From Phyllostachys edulis (taxonomy: Eukaryota > Streptophyta > Magnoliopsida > Poales > Poaceae), in the NCBI GenBank assembly GCA_036346405.1, contig CM070546.1, positions 99,268,826 through 99,332,825 of the forward strand: 64,000 nt of DNA, written 5' to 3'. Each line of letters starts with the position of its first letter. Position 1 is the first letter of the stretch. The position numbers and the translations under genes are program-made. Below, one piece after another: positions 1 through 11,524 of this stretch. The notes beneath the pieces are model-generated. The model made no database searches. It was not told the origin of the DNA and saw nothing but the letters and a program-made list of their open reading frames with translations.

Positions 1-2897
1 AGTTCGCCATGGTCGGGTGCGATTAGTTTTAGGCTCCCATTTTGCCCTTGCCCGCCGCGCGATTTCCCTCGCCGGCAAGACGCCAAAGTAGCCCACGGCG
101 AGCGGCTCCGTTGTCGGACGCGGCGAGACATCAGGTCGTTTTCGTTGTGAGCCGCCGATCAAATATCAACGGCCCCAATCCTCGCTCCTTTTTCGCGTTG
201 GGCCTCTTGGCGCTTATTTCGGTTCAACGTGGACCGTTGGATCTTCGATCAACGGCCACGTTAAATTGCTTCAGCGGAGCGCCTTGTGCTCCCGATCGCG
301 TGGACCGTCCGATGTGAGATCGACGGTCCACAATCGCCACGTCAATTAAGTTTTGGTTTCTCCGAGAGCTTTATTTTTGAACTGAAAAAGGTATTAATCT
401 TTGTAAATGCATATCTTTTTCATGGGAATTCATTTTAGATGATTCCACTTCTGTTAATTCAGTTAGGATCTAAACTTTAATCTAAAAATGTTTAGAAGAT
501 TAATATGACTCCAGAAAAGCATGAAATTAGATTTTAAACATTCTCAGCTTTATTATTGCAATGAAATTCCTGTTAAATTGAAAAATACATAACAAATTCA
601 ATATAAATCCTTTTAGTTAAACTCAACTTTGTTAATTCTGTTATTACCTATACTTTAATCTAAAAATACTTGTAATCATGTGTTAGTTGCAAAAATGTCC
701 AGAATTAACTTTGACTTTGCATAGGCTTTAATTGTTTACTAGAAAACATTGCAACTTGTAAAATGCATAACTAATTCTCTGTAAATGATTTTTGAGTGAA
801 TCCAAGTCTGTTGGGTTCCTCTATTAATGAACTTGCTAGGAAAAATAGTTTTGAACATGTTACTGTTTCTAGGAGAAATAATCATGCATTATAATTTTGT
901 TCAAGTTCTTGTTTCAAAAGTTAGTAGAGAATGCAATATAGCCCCAAATGGGATGAACCCTATTTTGCTGTTCCTCTCATGAGATGCTTGAACTACTGTA
1001 AAATTTTCAAGTTCCTACATGTCTAGAAATTTTGTCGATGAATAGTAACCTAATTCTAATTACTAGGCTGAGCAAAAATGTTTTCATCATAACTTTTGCA
1101 TTAAAGATCCAAATCAGTTGATTCTTGTTTCTATATTCATGTTAAATCAATACCTTGCTGCTATAAAATTTCAAATCATTCGGAGAACTTTTGCTGTTGG
1201 GTCTTGTTGCTTTTCTTTATTCTTATCGACTCTTTATCGCCTTTTCGTTAGGGTTCGACATTTGTGGTAATCCGAGAACGATCCTCCGCAACAAAGTGAC
1301 CCTCAACAGCCAGGCAAGCAGTTTGACCATGATTCATCCTATATTTGCAAGTCTATTATATTGCTTAAACTCTATGTATGCATTGCTACTTTGTTTTAAA
1401 TTATGGTTAGTGAATCCTATAGTTGCACAATCTGTAGGGATGCCATGTCTTTACTACCTTACGCCTAGGTTCTTGGCTGTGGTTTGAGCTCGTCGGATGA
1501 GCTCATATCACTTAGTAGATTGCGACTTGAAATGCTTAGCAATGCTTAGATAACGGTAGAAATGGGCGGTTGTCGACATTATGTCGATGACCTTGATCAC
1601 ACTAAAATTATTATTCCATTATGTCCATCTTGTGCTTTGTTAATTTGTAAATACAAAATCTGAAAATAAATGTGTGGATTGGACTTGGGCATATTGGATG
1701 GATGGTGTGGTTTTGGATGTGGTGGTATGCCCGAGTCAACAAGGACCTAATTCTTGCGCCATTGATCCAAGCAATTATGCGTACTAACCACGCGAGGGCA
1801 TATGGAACCCTCTTGACTAAGTACTCTAGGAGGTGTTAATTATGAGCTGCTTTCGGTTGGTGTGTTTTAAATGAAAACGATATGTATAGTGTGGGAGGGA
1901 ACATTAGCTTCCGGCTAGGTCGTCTAATGTCTCTTTCTCCCCGTGGGTTGTCTTGACTCGTAATTAGCATTATCCTTTGGAAAGGTCTCGTAGGACTTAG
2001 CCGTGCAAGACACCTTCGGAAGTGTGCGTAAAGGAAAGGCGATGCAGGCGTGTGGAGTGCAGTGGTACACCTGCGAGGATAAAACTATTGAATAGCCTCG
2101 TCCTAGGTTATGGACACGCTTGGTTGGTTATTTCCGTAAGAATTAGACTACAACCTTTAATTAAAATTTGACATGGGTGGTATGAGCGGGAGTTCATGCT
2201 ATTGTTGTGGTGACTATTGGGTTAGTCACTTCGAGGATTGTTGTTGTCATCTACTTATTGTTATTATCGTTGTCAAACTTGATGTTTGAATGTTAAAAAC
2301 AGATTTGACAACTTGCCTTTAAATGTATTACCTTATTGCAAATAAATGTTGCTTTATGCTAAATGAGACATACAACCTCCACTTACATAAAGCTTGCATG
2401 TAGCATATGTTATAGGCTGTTATCTTACACGTAAGTCTTGCGGAGTACTTTATGTACTCATCGCCTGTGGTTGTGGCATTTTGTGGCTATTGTTGCAGAG
2501 GAAGGGGTGAGTTCCAAGAGCCTCACTTTTGTGCTATGTGTTGCAGACTTCTTGACGACTAGCTTGGCGGTCGGTCGATGCCTAGGGGTTAAGGCACACC
2601 GATTGGCTTTGTGTTATAGCCATCTTTATGGCACTTTTGCTTCATTGTTATCTTTTTAGAATTGTTGCTATTTGGCCTAAGGGCCCTCTTTTGTAATAGC
2701 TATTCCATATTAATATTAACTTCGGTTTGTTGCTTATGTACTATGTGTTGTATGGAATTGATACATTCTTTTGTTGTGAGGTATGTATCTTGCATTCGGG
2801 AAGTATACATCTCTCGAGACCGGGTTTATTGGGTTGATAATACTAGGGTCATTTGGATGACTAAGTATTATGAGCCTAATAAAACCGGGTGCTCACA
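1..2897 (+). mobile_element. 3' part of a long gypsy-type LTR, cut by the window edge
   Basis: No credible gene is present. The stretch ends in ...GGTGCTCACA directly before interrupted copia coding sequence, as expected for a TG...CA LTR inserted there. It shares an ordered set of motifs with the other long LTRs in this window: a stretch with AACGGCC/GACGGTCC words near the start, an 'ACCTGCGAGGATAAAACT' block followed by 'GAATAGCC' and 'GGTTATGGAC' near 2090, and a 'GGAGTACTTTATGTACTCA' block near 2440. These are typical of long-LTR grass gypsy elements. The 5' end and the left target duplication lie outside the window, so LTR versus complete element cannot be decided. Confidence 0.5.
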
Positions 2898-3290
2898 GAG
2901 GCGACAAGACTGGCAAGGGCGGCAGAAGGAAGACGGCCGACCAAGCTCCCAGATCTGTTGTGAGTCACGGCGAGGGCCAAGACCAACGAGTCCCGTTAAA
3001 TCGATCCTGAACACAACAAGAATTAGAATCGAGAATAACACGACAACAATGATCAGTGAGCTGACCGACAAATATGAGCTGCATGGTTAGTTTGGGAATA
3101 TGAGAAATAGTAGGAATATGAAAAGAGGAATTCAAAAGAGTGCCTCGTCCTGCGACAGAAAGAGGGGTACCATCTGTTGTCTGAACAGTGATAGGAGCAG
3201 CTAAAGGACGAATGGAAGTGAGATTGGTGGAATCAGATGTCATATGAAAGGAAGCACCAGAGTCAAGAATCCAAGATGATATACCTAAAG
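2898..3290 (-). pseudogene. Copia protease fragment, truncated
   Basis: Continuing leftwards from gag, the - strand encodes the copia aspartic protease signature LDSGASFHMTSD just right of 3240, followed by the usual VQTTDGTPLSVAGRGTL and PKLTMQLIFVGQLTD strings. A frameshift near 3000 is followed by GLGPRRDSQQIWELGRPSS, the linker that precedes the integrase zinc domain in copia polyproteins. The similarity ends at 2897 at the junction with the adjoining LTR. Confidence 0.7.
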
Positions 3291-3439
3291 AAGAAGTAGA
3301 AGGTGGTCTCTCACTAGACTATGCAGCAGAACCAACAGAATCGGATGGTGCAAGAGCAGCCATGCGACGCAGCAGTGTGAGAAACTCCTGAGAATCAGAA
3401 GCACCAGTGCTCCTTTAAGAGGAGGAACCACCAGTTCCT

Positions 3440-4360
3440 TATGGAGGACGGCTACCACGACGTAAATCCTTCTTCTTCTTGTAGTAGGTCTGCTGTACAT
3501 GCCCATCCTTGTTGCAGTAAGTGCAATGTAGTCCCCTACCAACAACAGCTGTCACTGGTGAAGGCACCACTGGTGAAGGAGTAGCTGGAGATGTAGCGTG
3601 TGTAGAAACTGGAGGAACTGCCAGAATCGAAGGAAACGACGGTGACGACAGCAAACCCGCAACACGAAGGCGAATCTCCTCAGCACGAACAGCGGCAAGG
3701 GCCTCCAACAAGGTCACATGAGGGTGGCGTGCTAGCAACTGAGCACGAGTCTGCTCATACTCAGCCCGGAGACGAGTCAAGAAGTTGTAGATACGACGAA
3801 GCTCCAGGTGAGACTGCTGACACTAACAGCACTGACACGTGTGATAAACATCCGGTCCCAAAGAGTCAATCTGACGTCATACCGTAGACAATTGGGTATA
3901 GAACTCGTCCACAGTGGCCTCTCCCTGCTGCAGTGACTGCTCCTGATGCACAACACAAAGATACAACAAATCACCAGACGACTCGTAGCGGTTGCGCAGA
4001 TGTGTCCACATCAACTGTGCTGAAGCCAAACCAATCACATCCCCAGTGAATTGCACCTCCATGCTAGCAACCAGAATAGCAAAGGCACGAGCATCTTCAT
4101 CAATCCATGTCTTGTATGCAACATACTGAGTCTGAAAAGTCTCCATGGCATCCTCAAAAACCTCAGACGCTTTTGTATGAGCGTCTTCGGAAGCATCCTT
4201 CGGGAGTACAGGCTCAGCAGGCGGAGTAGGGCGAGGTGGACAAGGCAACTCGTCAGTAAGAAAATCCCAAAGGCGCTAACCGCGCATGTGGAGGCGCATA
4301 TGTTGAAACCAGTCCCGATAATTGAGACCATCGAAGATCATTGGGCAGCGAGAGAATGAA
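3440..4360 (-). pseudogene. Copia gag remnant with defective zinc knuckle
   Basis: This encodes a gag-like protein that in a live element would form the retrotransposon particle. Recognisable pieces are an N-terminal helical segment (MWTHLRNRYESS, 4000-3960) typical of the copia gag UBN2-type domain, a middle segment with the word EYEQTRAQLLARHP (3750), and a nucleocapsid motif CTYCNKDGHVQQTYYKKKK near 3520-3470. In the knuckle the expected last cysteine of CX2CX4HX4C is tyrosine. The reading frame shifts between the two main open segments around 3800-3880. A GC-rich leader (4400-4970) separates it from the primer-binding site. Identity as copia gag is firm; the frame is broken. Confidence 0.7.
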
Positions 4361-4980
4361 TAGTGCCATAAGCGTATTTGACGGCAATGGCGTTAAACGA
4401 CGTTTTTTCTTTCTCTCCTTTTTTTTCTTTTCCCTAGCTGGCTAAAACCGGCTAAAAGGCCTCCGGCCGAAGGCCCGTTAATTGGCAAAACCAAAACACG
4501 CACGCACGCACTTAGGGTTGCCCTTAGCGGTGGCGGCAGCGCCACAGCATGAGGAGGCGGTGAAAGCAAGCGGCGCGACAGCGGCTCCCGGCGAGACGCA
4601 GGCGGCACGGCAGTGGCGTGGCGGTGGCGGCGGCTCCCGGCGCAAGGCGGCGGCGAAGCAAGCGGTGGCGGATCTAGAAGCTAGTGACCAAGCGGCTCGG
4701 GCTCGGGTCGCGCCGACTTAGGCGCTGAGTCCGCAGCAGCGCCGGGCGGCAGAGCTCGGCGCCCGGTGAAGATGGCAACCAGCGAAGATGAAGCACCGGC
4801 GGCGCTCGGAGTAGGCGACGCAAGGCACAGGTGAACGGGCTCTAGCCCGGGCGACCAGCAAGGCCTGAGCGAGGACGAAGCGTCGGGAGCACGAGGAGCA
4901 AAGGCAACGGGGGCGGCCAGCGGCAACCGGCGGCTGAGAAGGCCAGCACCGGGTCACGTGAGAAAACCCTAACCCTAGTT

Positions 4981-4994
4981 TGGCTCTGATACCA
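4981..4994 (-). other. Primer-binding site (initiator tRNA-Met type)
   Basis: Read on the - strand this is TGGTATCAGAGCCA, the standard sequence complementary to the 3' end of plant initiator tRNA-Met, placed immediately after the LTR. It sets the orientation of the copia element as leftward. Confidence 0.8.
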
Positions 4995-5122
4995 TGTTAT
5001 GAATAGCGCTTGTATTCATTATGAGGCCAATGAGCCAATATATATACAAGTATAGGGTGGCATATATGCAAGGAACCCCTTATACAACGGGGTAAATGCA
5101 TATGTATCTAACTCATCTAACA
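4995..5122 (-). repeat. 5' LTR of the copia relic (128 bp)
   Basis: The segment begins TGTTATGAATAG and ends CATCTAACA on the + strand, giving TG...CA ends on both strands (TGTTAG...ATAACA when read in element sense). It directly abuts the primer-binding site, which fixes its inner edge. It is very short for an LTR but within the range of small grass copia families. No second copy is visible because the 3' half of the element is missing. Confidence 0.6.
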
Positions 5123-5179
5123 TATTTTACATAGTATATATTTTAGTTGTGCCCTGTATAGATATAGTATTCCGGTTAG

Positions 5180-5620
5180 TATTGTACACAACAGTGATCT
5201 CTCCTTATATATTGTTTGTGTTGTGTTATCCATCTTTGATCCACACAGGTTAGTGTCTTTTAATTACGTGCGTACGAGTAGGACAGTACATTCTGTCTGC
5301 AATAGCCTTTTGTTGTCGGTTAACCATATACAATTTTATTCGACTATGTATGTTGCACGTAGTGTGTATGTTGTTTGTGCACATTATTCTTCTATATATA
5401 TTGCGCGCGCACACACACAACACCCCCAATTAGTATTGCGCACATCAGTTATTTGCTCTTATATATTTCCTATATTGTGGTAGCCGTTTTTTATTTACAC
5501 AGATTATTGTCCCTTAATTACATGCGCCATAGTTGCCTTGCTTATAGTGCTCTACACATCATAGAAATTTTGCTATCGTCTTCCAGTTTTATTCTATGTT
5601 TTACCTGTTGTCTGCTACTA
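5180..5620 (+). repeat. Diverged tandem duplication (about 250-bp offset)
   Basis: The block starting near 5180 (GTATTGTACACAACAGTGAT..., TTAATTACGTGCG..., TGTTGTCGG) reappears in degraded form from about 5432 (GTATTGCGCACATCAGTTAT..., TTAATTACATGCG..., TGTTGTCTG). The 5123-5756 interval holds nothing else I can support; it may be upstream or intronic sequence of the RPA-like pseudogene that follows. Confidence 0.4.
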
Positions 5621-5756
5621 TTTACTATGTATCGCTTTCATATACAGCATGTACCTCATACTGATTACACCCTCCCGCCTTCACTATGCAGATGGCGTAT
5701 GATACATAACTTCATATGACCTCTTTTATGCAAAATTATGTTGTTCTGTGCTGCAG

Positions 5757-7848
5757 ATGTGATTGGTGTTGTTACGGTGGTCTCAAATGTTGCCTCTGTT
5801 CAAGGAGCAAATCAGAGCGTACATGCATTCAAAAGAGTTCTTATCTTAAGAGATGCTAGGTAAATTGGTAACATATTTCCTTTATTTACGAACTGTCATT
5901 TTCCATTCGCTGTTGTGTCTTTTGTATACTTTGTTTTCTATTCTCATGCATTACATCTGGTTGTATCTAGCAACTACGAGGTTAAGCTTACTCTCTGGGG
6001 ACAGCGTGCATCTAAGTTTGATGCCGATATCATTTACGAGGCTGGGCAAGTAAAGCCAGTTGTGCTCCTTTTTGTGGGCATTCTTATGAAGAGATATGTC
6101 CGTAAGTTCCCTTTTTTGCCGATTGCTTTCTTATTGACATGCTATACGCTGTAGACTCGTGTAGACGATAGCAAAAAAGGCATGGTCAAAGATCTATATG
6201 CTTGCTGACCTTTTGTGCACATTAAATTCTTACTTCTTTCTTATTTGCACATTGTTTGCAAGTTGTGCACATTAAATTCTTAATCCTTTCTACATCTCGC
6301 TGTTGTTACTGTTCTCTTTGTATACTCACATCTGGTTTCTGGTTGTTTGCTGTATATGAAGAGGTCCTTACCGAGGACATGGTCTCCTTTTTTTGCGGCT
6401 ACTTTCTTATTGACGTGATGTTTGTTGTAGACTTGTGGCGTATGCGTTGCCCAGTTGTAGTTTGTGATATATTGTGTTAAGCTTTCTGTAATATCTGTCC
6501 TAGATTAACACTTTTGAGATGTAAAAACTTCATTACTGTTTGTATCGTAGTCTTATATAAAGGTAGGTCTTTTTACTGGTCCTGAGGTATGTATTCCAGT
6601 AGGTTATTTTTGGTTCATTGTCTTAGTTATGTATGTTTTTCGTGTCTGTTCCACAATTTACATATCATGGTTCTCAGTGTCTTTTTTTTTCTATACTAAC
6701 TATCATGTTGACCAAAGATCTGTATACTTAGTGGCTTGTTGTCTTTTTCCTATTTCTTTCTTATCTGCATGCTGTTTTGCCGTGTTGCTTCCTCATTTAG
6801 GTGTGCATATCACTACTGTTATTGCTCTCCTATCATACTTACATTCTATTCCCATTTCTTTCCTGTAGATGAAGAGGGCCTTACGAAATGCAGCTGCGTC
6901 TTTGTTAGTGCGTTCTCCGAGATATTCTTTGAGGGTATAAATGTCAAAGCTAGGTACACACACATAGATTTATCTATTTTCTTCCCTCACATCTATGTTG
7001 TCAAAACTAAACAATTTCTCGTGCCTTCCAGTATGCAGGCACAGTTCGAACCAATATCACGTATCGTCCTACAAGATCAAATCCCACTTACCAACACTCT
7101 TACTGGACTAGGCGAAGAAAAAACGGTTCACGAGATCCTTGACATTAATCCTTACAATTTCCCAGTTAAGTATTTCTATTGGTTTATCTACCTTAGGTTT
7201 TTGACTAACTTCCTTACAAGGATCGTAAATATCTTTTTCATGGCTGTGCATAGCGTGCTGGTCTGAAGTGCACTGTCACAATTGCAAAGCTTAGTCCCAT
7301 TCAGAGCTAGTGGTTCTTCTCATGTAACAAGTGTAGCAAAAAATCTATTCCAGACGGCAGGTCATATAGATGTTCATCTTGCCTTTGTAAAGCCGCAAAA
7401 CCAAGGTAATCAACAGATTGCTGTTACATGCCTTCCTCTTTTCTTATCAGCGTGTTGTTTAGCTTGCATCTTGTGGCTCGTTCGCAGATACAAGCTCTGT
7501 GTAATTGGTAGTGATGGAACAGTGAGTGCATAGTTCATATTGTTTGGTGATGTTGGGCAGCAAGTGGCCGATAAACAAGCTGGCGCGGTGCTCAGATCGA
7601 ATCATGGTGGAGATGACATACCATCGGATATAACACAAATTGTTTGCAAGAAGTATACGTGGCATGTTAACATTGCGGAGAAGAGCTTCCAGGGTAGAAA
7701 ATCCTATCAAGTCAACCGTATCATAGTCGCGTTGGGCAGACAAGCCACTGTCCCACACATTTGCGGTCCTGTGAATACTATGCCATCTTCATCTGAGACT
7801 GCCACTTCCAGTGTACAGCCTGAAGCTTTATCTATCGAGTCCTCTTGA
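5757..7848 (+). pseudogene. RPA70-like (replication protein A large subunit) pseudogene
   Basis: Spliced coding pieces resemble the DNA-binding core of replication protein A subunit 1, which binds single-stranded DNA through OB folds. Likely exons: 5757-5859 (DVIGVVTVVSNVASVQ, VLILRDA), 5971-6101 (EVKLTLWGQRASKFD, GQVKPVVLLFVG), 6869-6953 (uncertain), 7032-7164 (AQFEPISRIVLQDQIPL, HEILDINPYNFP), 7269-7405 (zinc ribbon with CNKC...CSSC, 7323-7382) and 7498-7848 (CVIGSDGTVSA, FILFGDVGQQ). Most junctions are canonical GT/AG. Two in-frame TAG codons (7308-7310 just before the zinc ribbon and 7531-7533) break it, and no N-terminal domain is visible. RPA-like genes are both an expanded plant family and a common Helitron passenger; no Helitron Rep/helicase was seen here. 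Family identity is good, status as a dead copy likely. Confidence 0.7.
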
Positions 7849-7982
7849 CATACCCAGATCTGGTGGTGAAAAGATCGTTCACGCGGACTATCCTTTAGAG
7901 GTACGTGCGTGCTTTTGCTGCCTCCACTCTTACGTCATTCTTATGCTACGTCATTACTTGCTTCGACTGTATACAACTGCTT

Positions 7983-8520
7983 GTGCTATATTCATATCAA
8001 ACAATTCATGTAGAGAGTAGGACAATTGCTCTGATTTATCACTGCAGATATGTATATGTTTTATTAATATAGCATCAGCAAAGATGTTGCAAGCTAAAGT
8101 CAAGTCATATTTAGTGAAAAGATGCCAAGTGATGTATGACTTGAGTTCAAGTTTGTGTTTAGTCATATTTTGAATAATGTATGACTTTAGTAATGTATGC
8201 TACAACCTAAACCCAAGGCATATTTTGCTTATGCTATATTCATATCAAACTGTTCAGGTAGAGAATAGGACAATTTCTCTGATTTATTAATGTAGATATG
8301 TATATGTTTTATTAATATAGGACCAGCAAAGATGTTGCAAGCTAAACTCAAGTCATATTTAGCATGTCAGAAACTTAGTCATATTTGTGTATTTACTATT
8401 TACTTGAGTTCAGGTAGGGGACCTGTCATATGTATATGTTTATTACTGCAGATATGTAGATGTTTTATTAATGTATGTTTAGCTAAACTCAAGTCATATT
8501 TACTAAAAAGATGTCGTCCG
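7983..8520 (+). repeat. Three imperfect tandem copies of a 3'-flanking segment
   Basis: The run TGCTATATTCATATCAAAC, then GAGAGTAGGACAATT, GATATGTATATGTTTTATTA and GCAAGCTAAAGTCAAGTCAT occurs at 7983-8120. It recurs at 8232-8365 (offset about 249 bp), and its second half recurs again at 8440-8515. It lies immediately downstream of the RPA-like pseudogene. Confidence 0.7.
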
Positions 8521-9594
8521 TTGTTCCTCACAGTAAATTGTATCTGCTATTGGCTGCTTGTTGGAATTGTTTCCATTGTTTTGTCCTTGTTGCGTCGTGT
8601 ACTTCCTTCAATGTCCAGTATGTATAGTAGTAGGCCTGTTACAATCTACTAAGAAATAGTAGTAGTTTCCAGTGTCAGTTTACCTCCAGATTTATGTATT
8701 GACTGCTCTTTGCAATGGACTACATATACTATTAGCTGGTTATTAGAATTGGCTCCATTGTTCTCTCCTTCTCACGTGGTGTACTTCCATGCATATCCAG
8801 CCATCGCAGCAGACACCGCCCCCTCCGCGCCACCTCTCTACCACCGAAGCAGAGAAACAGCACAGGTGTATCCCCTTCATCACTCTTTCTATATTACCAT
8901 TGTAGTATTTACTATTTCCATTAGTATGTTTGGCATAACACCGATGCTTTGTTGTACTATTAGCACCAAAGAAATGCATGGCATGCTTACTTCCACTCGC
9001 AAGAGACTCTTCGACACATTATCTGCTTCCAAATAGGTGAGAAGTAGTGTTGTCTTTTACTTTCATACTTCGGTATCGATAATGCACATTTAGGTAAACA
9101 TATGTTGCATCTAACAATGGCCAAAGAAAACGTTTTATACGCTCTATTGTAGTGTTGCATACAATACAAATTGTGTTGATTTCTATACAAATATCTAACA
9201 ATAGATTACTTACAGAACATCGAAGAGGAGCCTTGTTCCAAAAAAAAAACTTTGTCCACCGATGCAACCGATCAAGCTGATCCTCTTGAGAATAGACTAC
9301 AGCCCATGTACGTATCAGTTTATACCAGATTGCGGTTTATTATTTGCTATTCATTCTCATTTTCCTCCATATCACTTAGTCTTCGATGTAGTATCTTCAT
9401 TGTTGTCTGTTAACTATAGATTGGAGTTTTCTTACAGCCATACTAGCCTGCTAGTTACGCTTTGTACTCTTTAGCATCTGTGATGTAATCGGCTTTGTCA
9501 AGTCTGGAAATAGTCCAGCTAAACAAATGTTTCACATACACATCTTATGCCGATATCAATAGGGCTTTGTGTTGTCTTTTATTTTCTACTAACC
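8521..9594 (+). other. No supported gene; possible 3' remnants of the RPA-like locus
   Basis: Short open stretches such as the one ending STRKRLFDTLSASK (stop near 9035) and an acidic stretch near 9217-9290 look like degraded C-terminal exons of an RPA-like protein, but no splice model holds together. No LTR of the following gypsy element can be recognised here. Confidence 0.3.
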
Positions 9595-10455
9595 ATGACA
9601 GGTGACTCGTCTAATGAGAAAGAGTGTGTTTTAAAGGGGGAGCTCATGACGCTTTTGGATGAACAATGCACTACCATTAATGAGGACATCGACAGAAAGC
9701 TTCAAGCTACTACGGCCAAATGCATCGCTCAATCAACGATAGTATTGCAGCGCTCACTACACACCTTGGAAGAATGGTGAATCGACCACCTAACAATAGA
9801 CGGAGTATGAACATGATGCAGCCCAAGATTTTGAGGTGGGAGATGATAATGAGAGAAGACACCATGATGTCGGCGCTGCTTTTGCTAACCAAGATGCACG
9901 TCAACGACACCGCCTATATCACAACCGTCACGGTATGGGAGGTAATAATTTTCAGCAACACAATGCTCGTGTTAATGATAACCCATTTGCTAAAGTTAAG
10001 TTTACCATACCATCTTTTGCGGGTGTTTATGATGCTGAAACTTATCTAGATTGGGAGATGATAGTTGAACAAAAATTTAATGCCCATCTAGTGCCTGAAG
10101 TGCATAGAGTCAGACAAGCTACTAGTGAATTTAAAGATTTTGCTATCAATTGGTGGAACCAAGTAGTTAATTCTGGCTTAACACCTGATACATGGGATAG
10201 ATTGAAAGTAGCTATGTGTGCTAGATTTGTTCCTCGTGCTTTTAAACGTGATATGTGTAAGAAATTACAGCGCTTAGACCAAGGTAATAGATCTCTCAAG
10301 GAATATTATCAAGAACTACAAATAGGCATGCTGCATTGTAATGTTGTTGAGGATGAGGAGAATAAGATGGCTCGCTTTTATGGGGGCTTAAGGCGTGACA
10401 TTCAGGAAATAGTTGATTACAAAGAGTATAATGATATCAATAGGTTGTTCTAGCT
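9595..10455 (+). pseudogene. Gypsy gag, frameshifted
   Basis: The frame opens at ATG 9595 (MTGDSSNEKECVL), shifts near 9720-9780 and again near 9836, and stops at 10453-10455. The central capsid domain is well preserved: YLDWEMIVEQKF near 10045, FAINWWNQV near 10140, and RFVPRAFKRDMCKKLQRLDQG near 10225-10290. The order and motifs match the retrotransposon gag family (PF03732-like). The frameshifts imply long inactivity. Confidence 0.75.
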
Positions 10456-11524
10456 TGCTTGTTTGGCAGAAAAGGAATAGCAGGGTAGGCAACAAAGGAC
10501 AAGGAGCAACTTTGGAAGTACGTCTACACCAAGATCGACGCTGGGGCAAGCCAAGACAGCCCCACCTCCTGCTTTTCAGTCTGCTGCCCCCTTCGTGAGT
10601 AGGGCGCGTTCAGCAGCACCGTCCACACCATCACACGCACCCGAGACGAGCAAATCTACTAGTGTGCAGGCACCAGCGCAGAGCTCTTCATCGGTTGCTT
10701 CTACGGGTCGTACAACGGGGATTGTGTGCCACCATTGCAAAGGGATGTGCCACGTCATGAAAAATTGCCCAAGTCAGCGAGCGTACATTGCGACAGAAGA
10801 CGGTGGTTATGTAAGTGCTAGTGATGTTGAGGATGAATATGCTCTTGCAGCTAACCTTGCGGGTAATGATGATGATTATGAGGCAGATAGCGATGGTGAG
10901 GAAATTTTAGGTGCCGCCGCTACGGAGAATTATAGGACCATAATTGTGCAGCAAGTATTGAGCACTCAAAAGGAGCAAGCAGAGAAGCTACAGCGCCATA
11001 ATTTGTTTCAGATGTTCCTCATCGTCAAGGACTGCCGCGTTCGTGCCATAATTGACGGCGGAATCTGTAATAACTTGGTGAATTCAGGTTTGGTCAAGAA
11101 TCTTGGCTTGACCACACGTGCGCATCCTCACCCGTACCACATTCAGTGGTTCAACAACAACGGTAAGGTGAAGGTAACATAATCTACGAGAGTGCATTTT
11201 TCCATTGGTTCCTATCATGATGCTGTTGATTTCGACGTAGTGCCTATGCAAGCGTGCTCACTTTTATTAGGTCATCCATGGGAATTTGATACCGATACAA
11301 CTCATCATGGTAGAAGTAATAAGTACTCTCTTATGCACAAAGGAAAGGAAATAATTTTGCTACCTTTGACACCTGCTGAAATGGTGAAATGTGATAAAGA
11401 GATAGTTGAAAATGAGAGGAAAGAACGTGAACATGAATCTGAAAATCAGCAAGTAGTGAAGAATGTTTTTCCACCTAAAAAGAGAAGTTGGTACTTAGTT
11501 CTAGGAACGAGGGAATTAAATTAA
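10456..11524 (+). pseudogene. Gypsy nucleocapsid zinc knuckle and protease
   Basis: After stops around 10455-10490 the frame continues through a Ser/Thr/Pro-rich linker to an intact CX2CX4HX4C knuckle (CHHCKGMCHVMKNC, 10727-10768), an acidic linker, and the aspartic protease with IIDGGICNN at about 11048-11074. One stop lies after KVKVT at 11180. The protease C-terminal half (HFSIGSYHDAVDFDVVP, LLLGHPWEFD) is at 11195-11295. The knuckle would bind the element RNA and the protease would cleave gag-pol. Confidence 0.7.

Larger units (their letters stand above)
2898..5122 (-). mobile_element. Truncated Ty1/copia retrotransposon relic
   Basis: Reverse-strand remnant with, in order from 5122 leftwards: a 128-bp LTR, a tRNA-Met-type primer-binding site, a GC-rich leader, gag, zinc knuckle and the start of the protease. 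Coding similarity stops abruptly at 2897, where a long gypsy LTR abuts it, so integrase, reverse transcriptase, RNase H and the 3' LTR are missing from the window. The frame is broken by shifts and stops, so the element is dead. Confidence 0.75.

Noticed and set aside
11048..11074. Gypsy protease reads IDGG instead of the textbook D-S/T-G
   Set aside because: I recall DGG at this site in related plant gypsy proteases, so I did not treat it as a defect.
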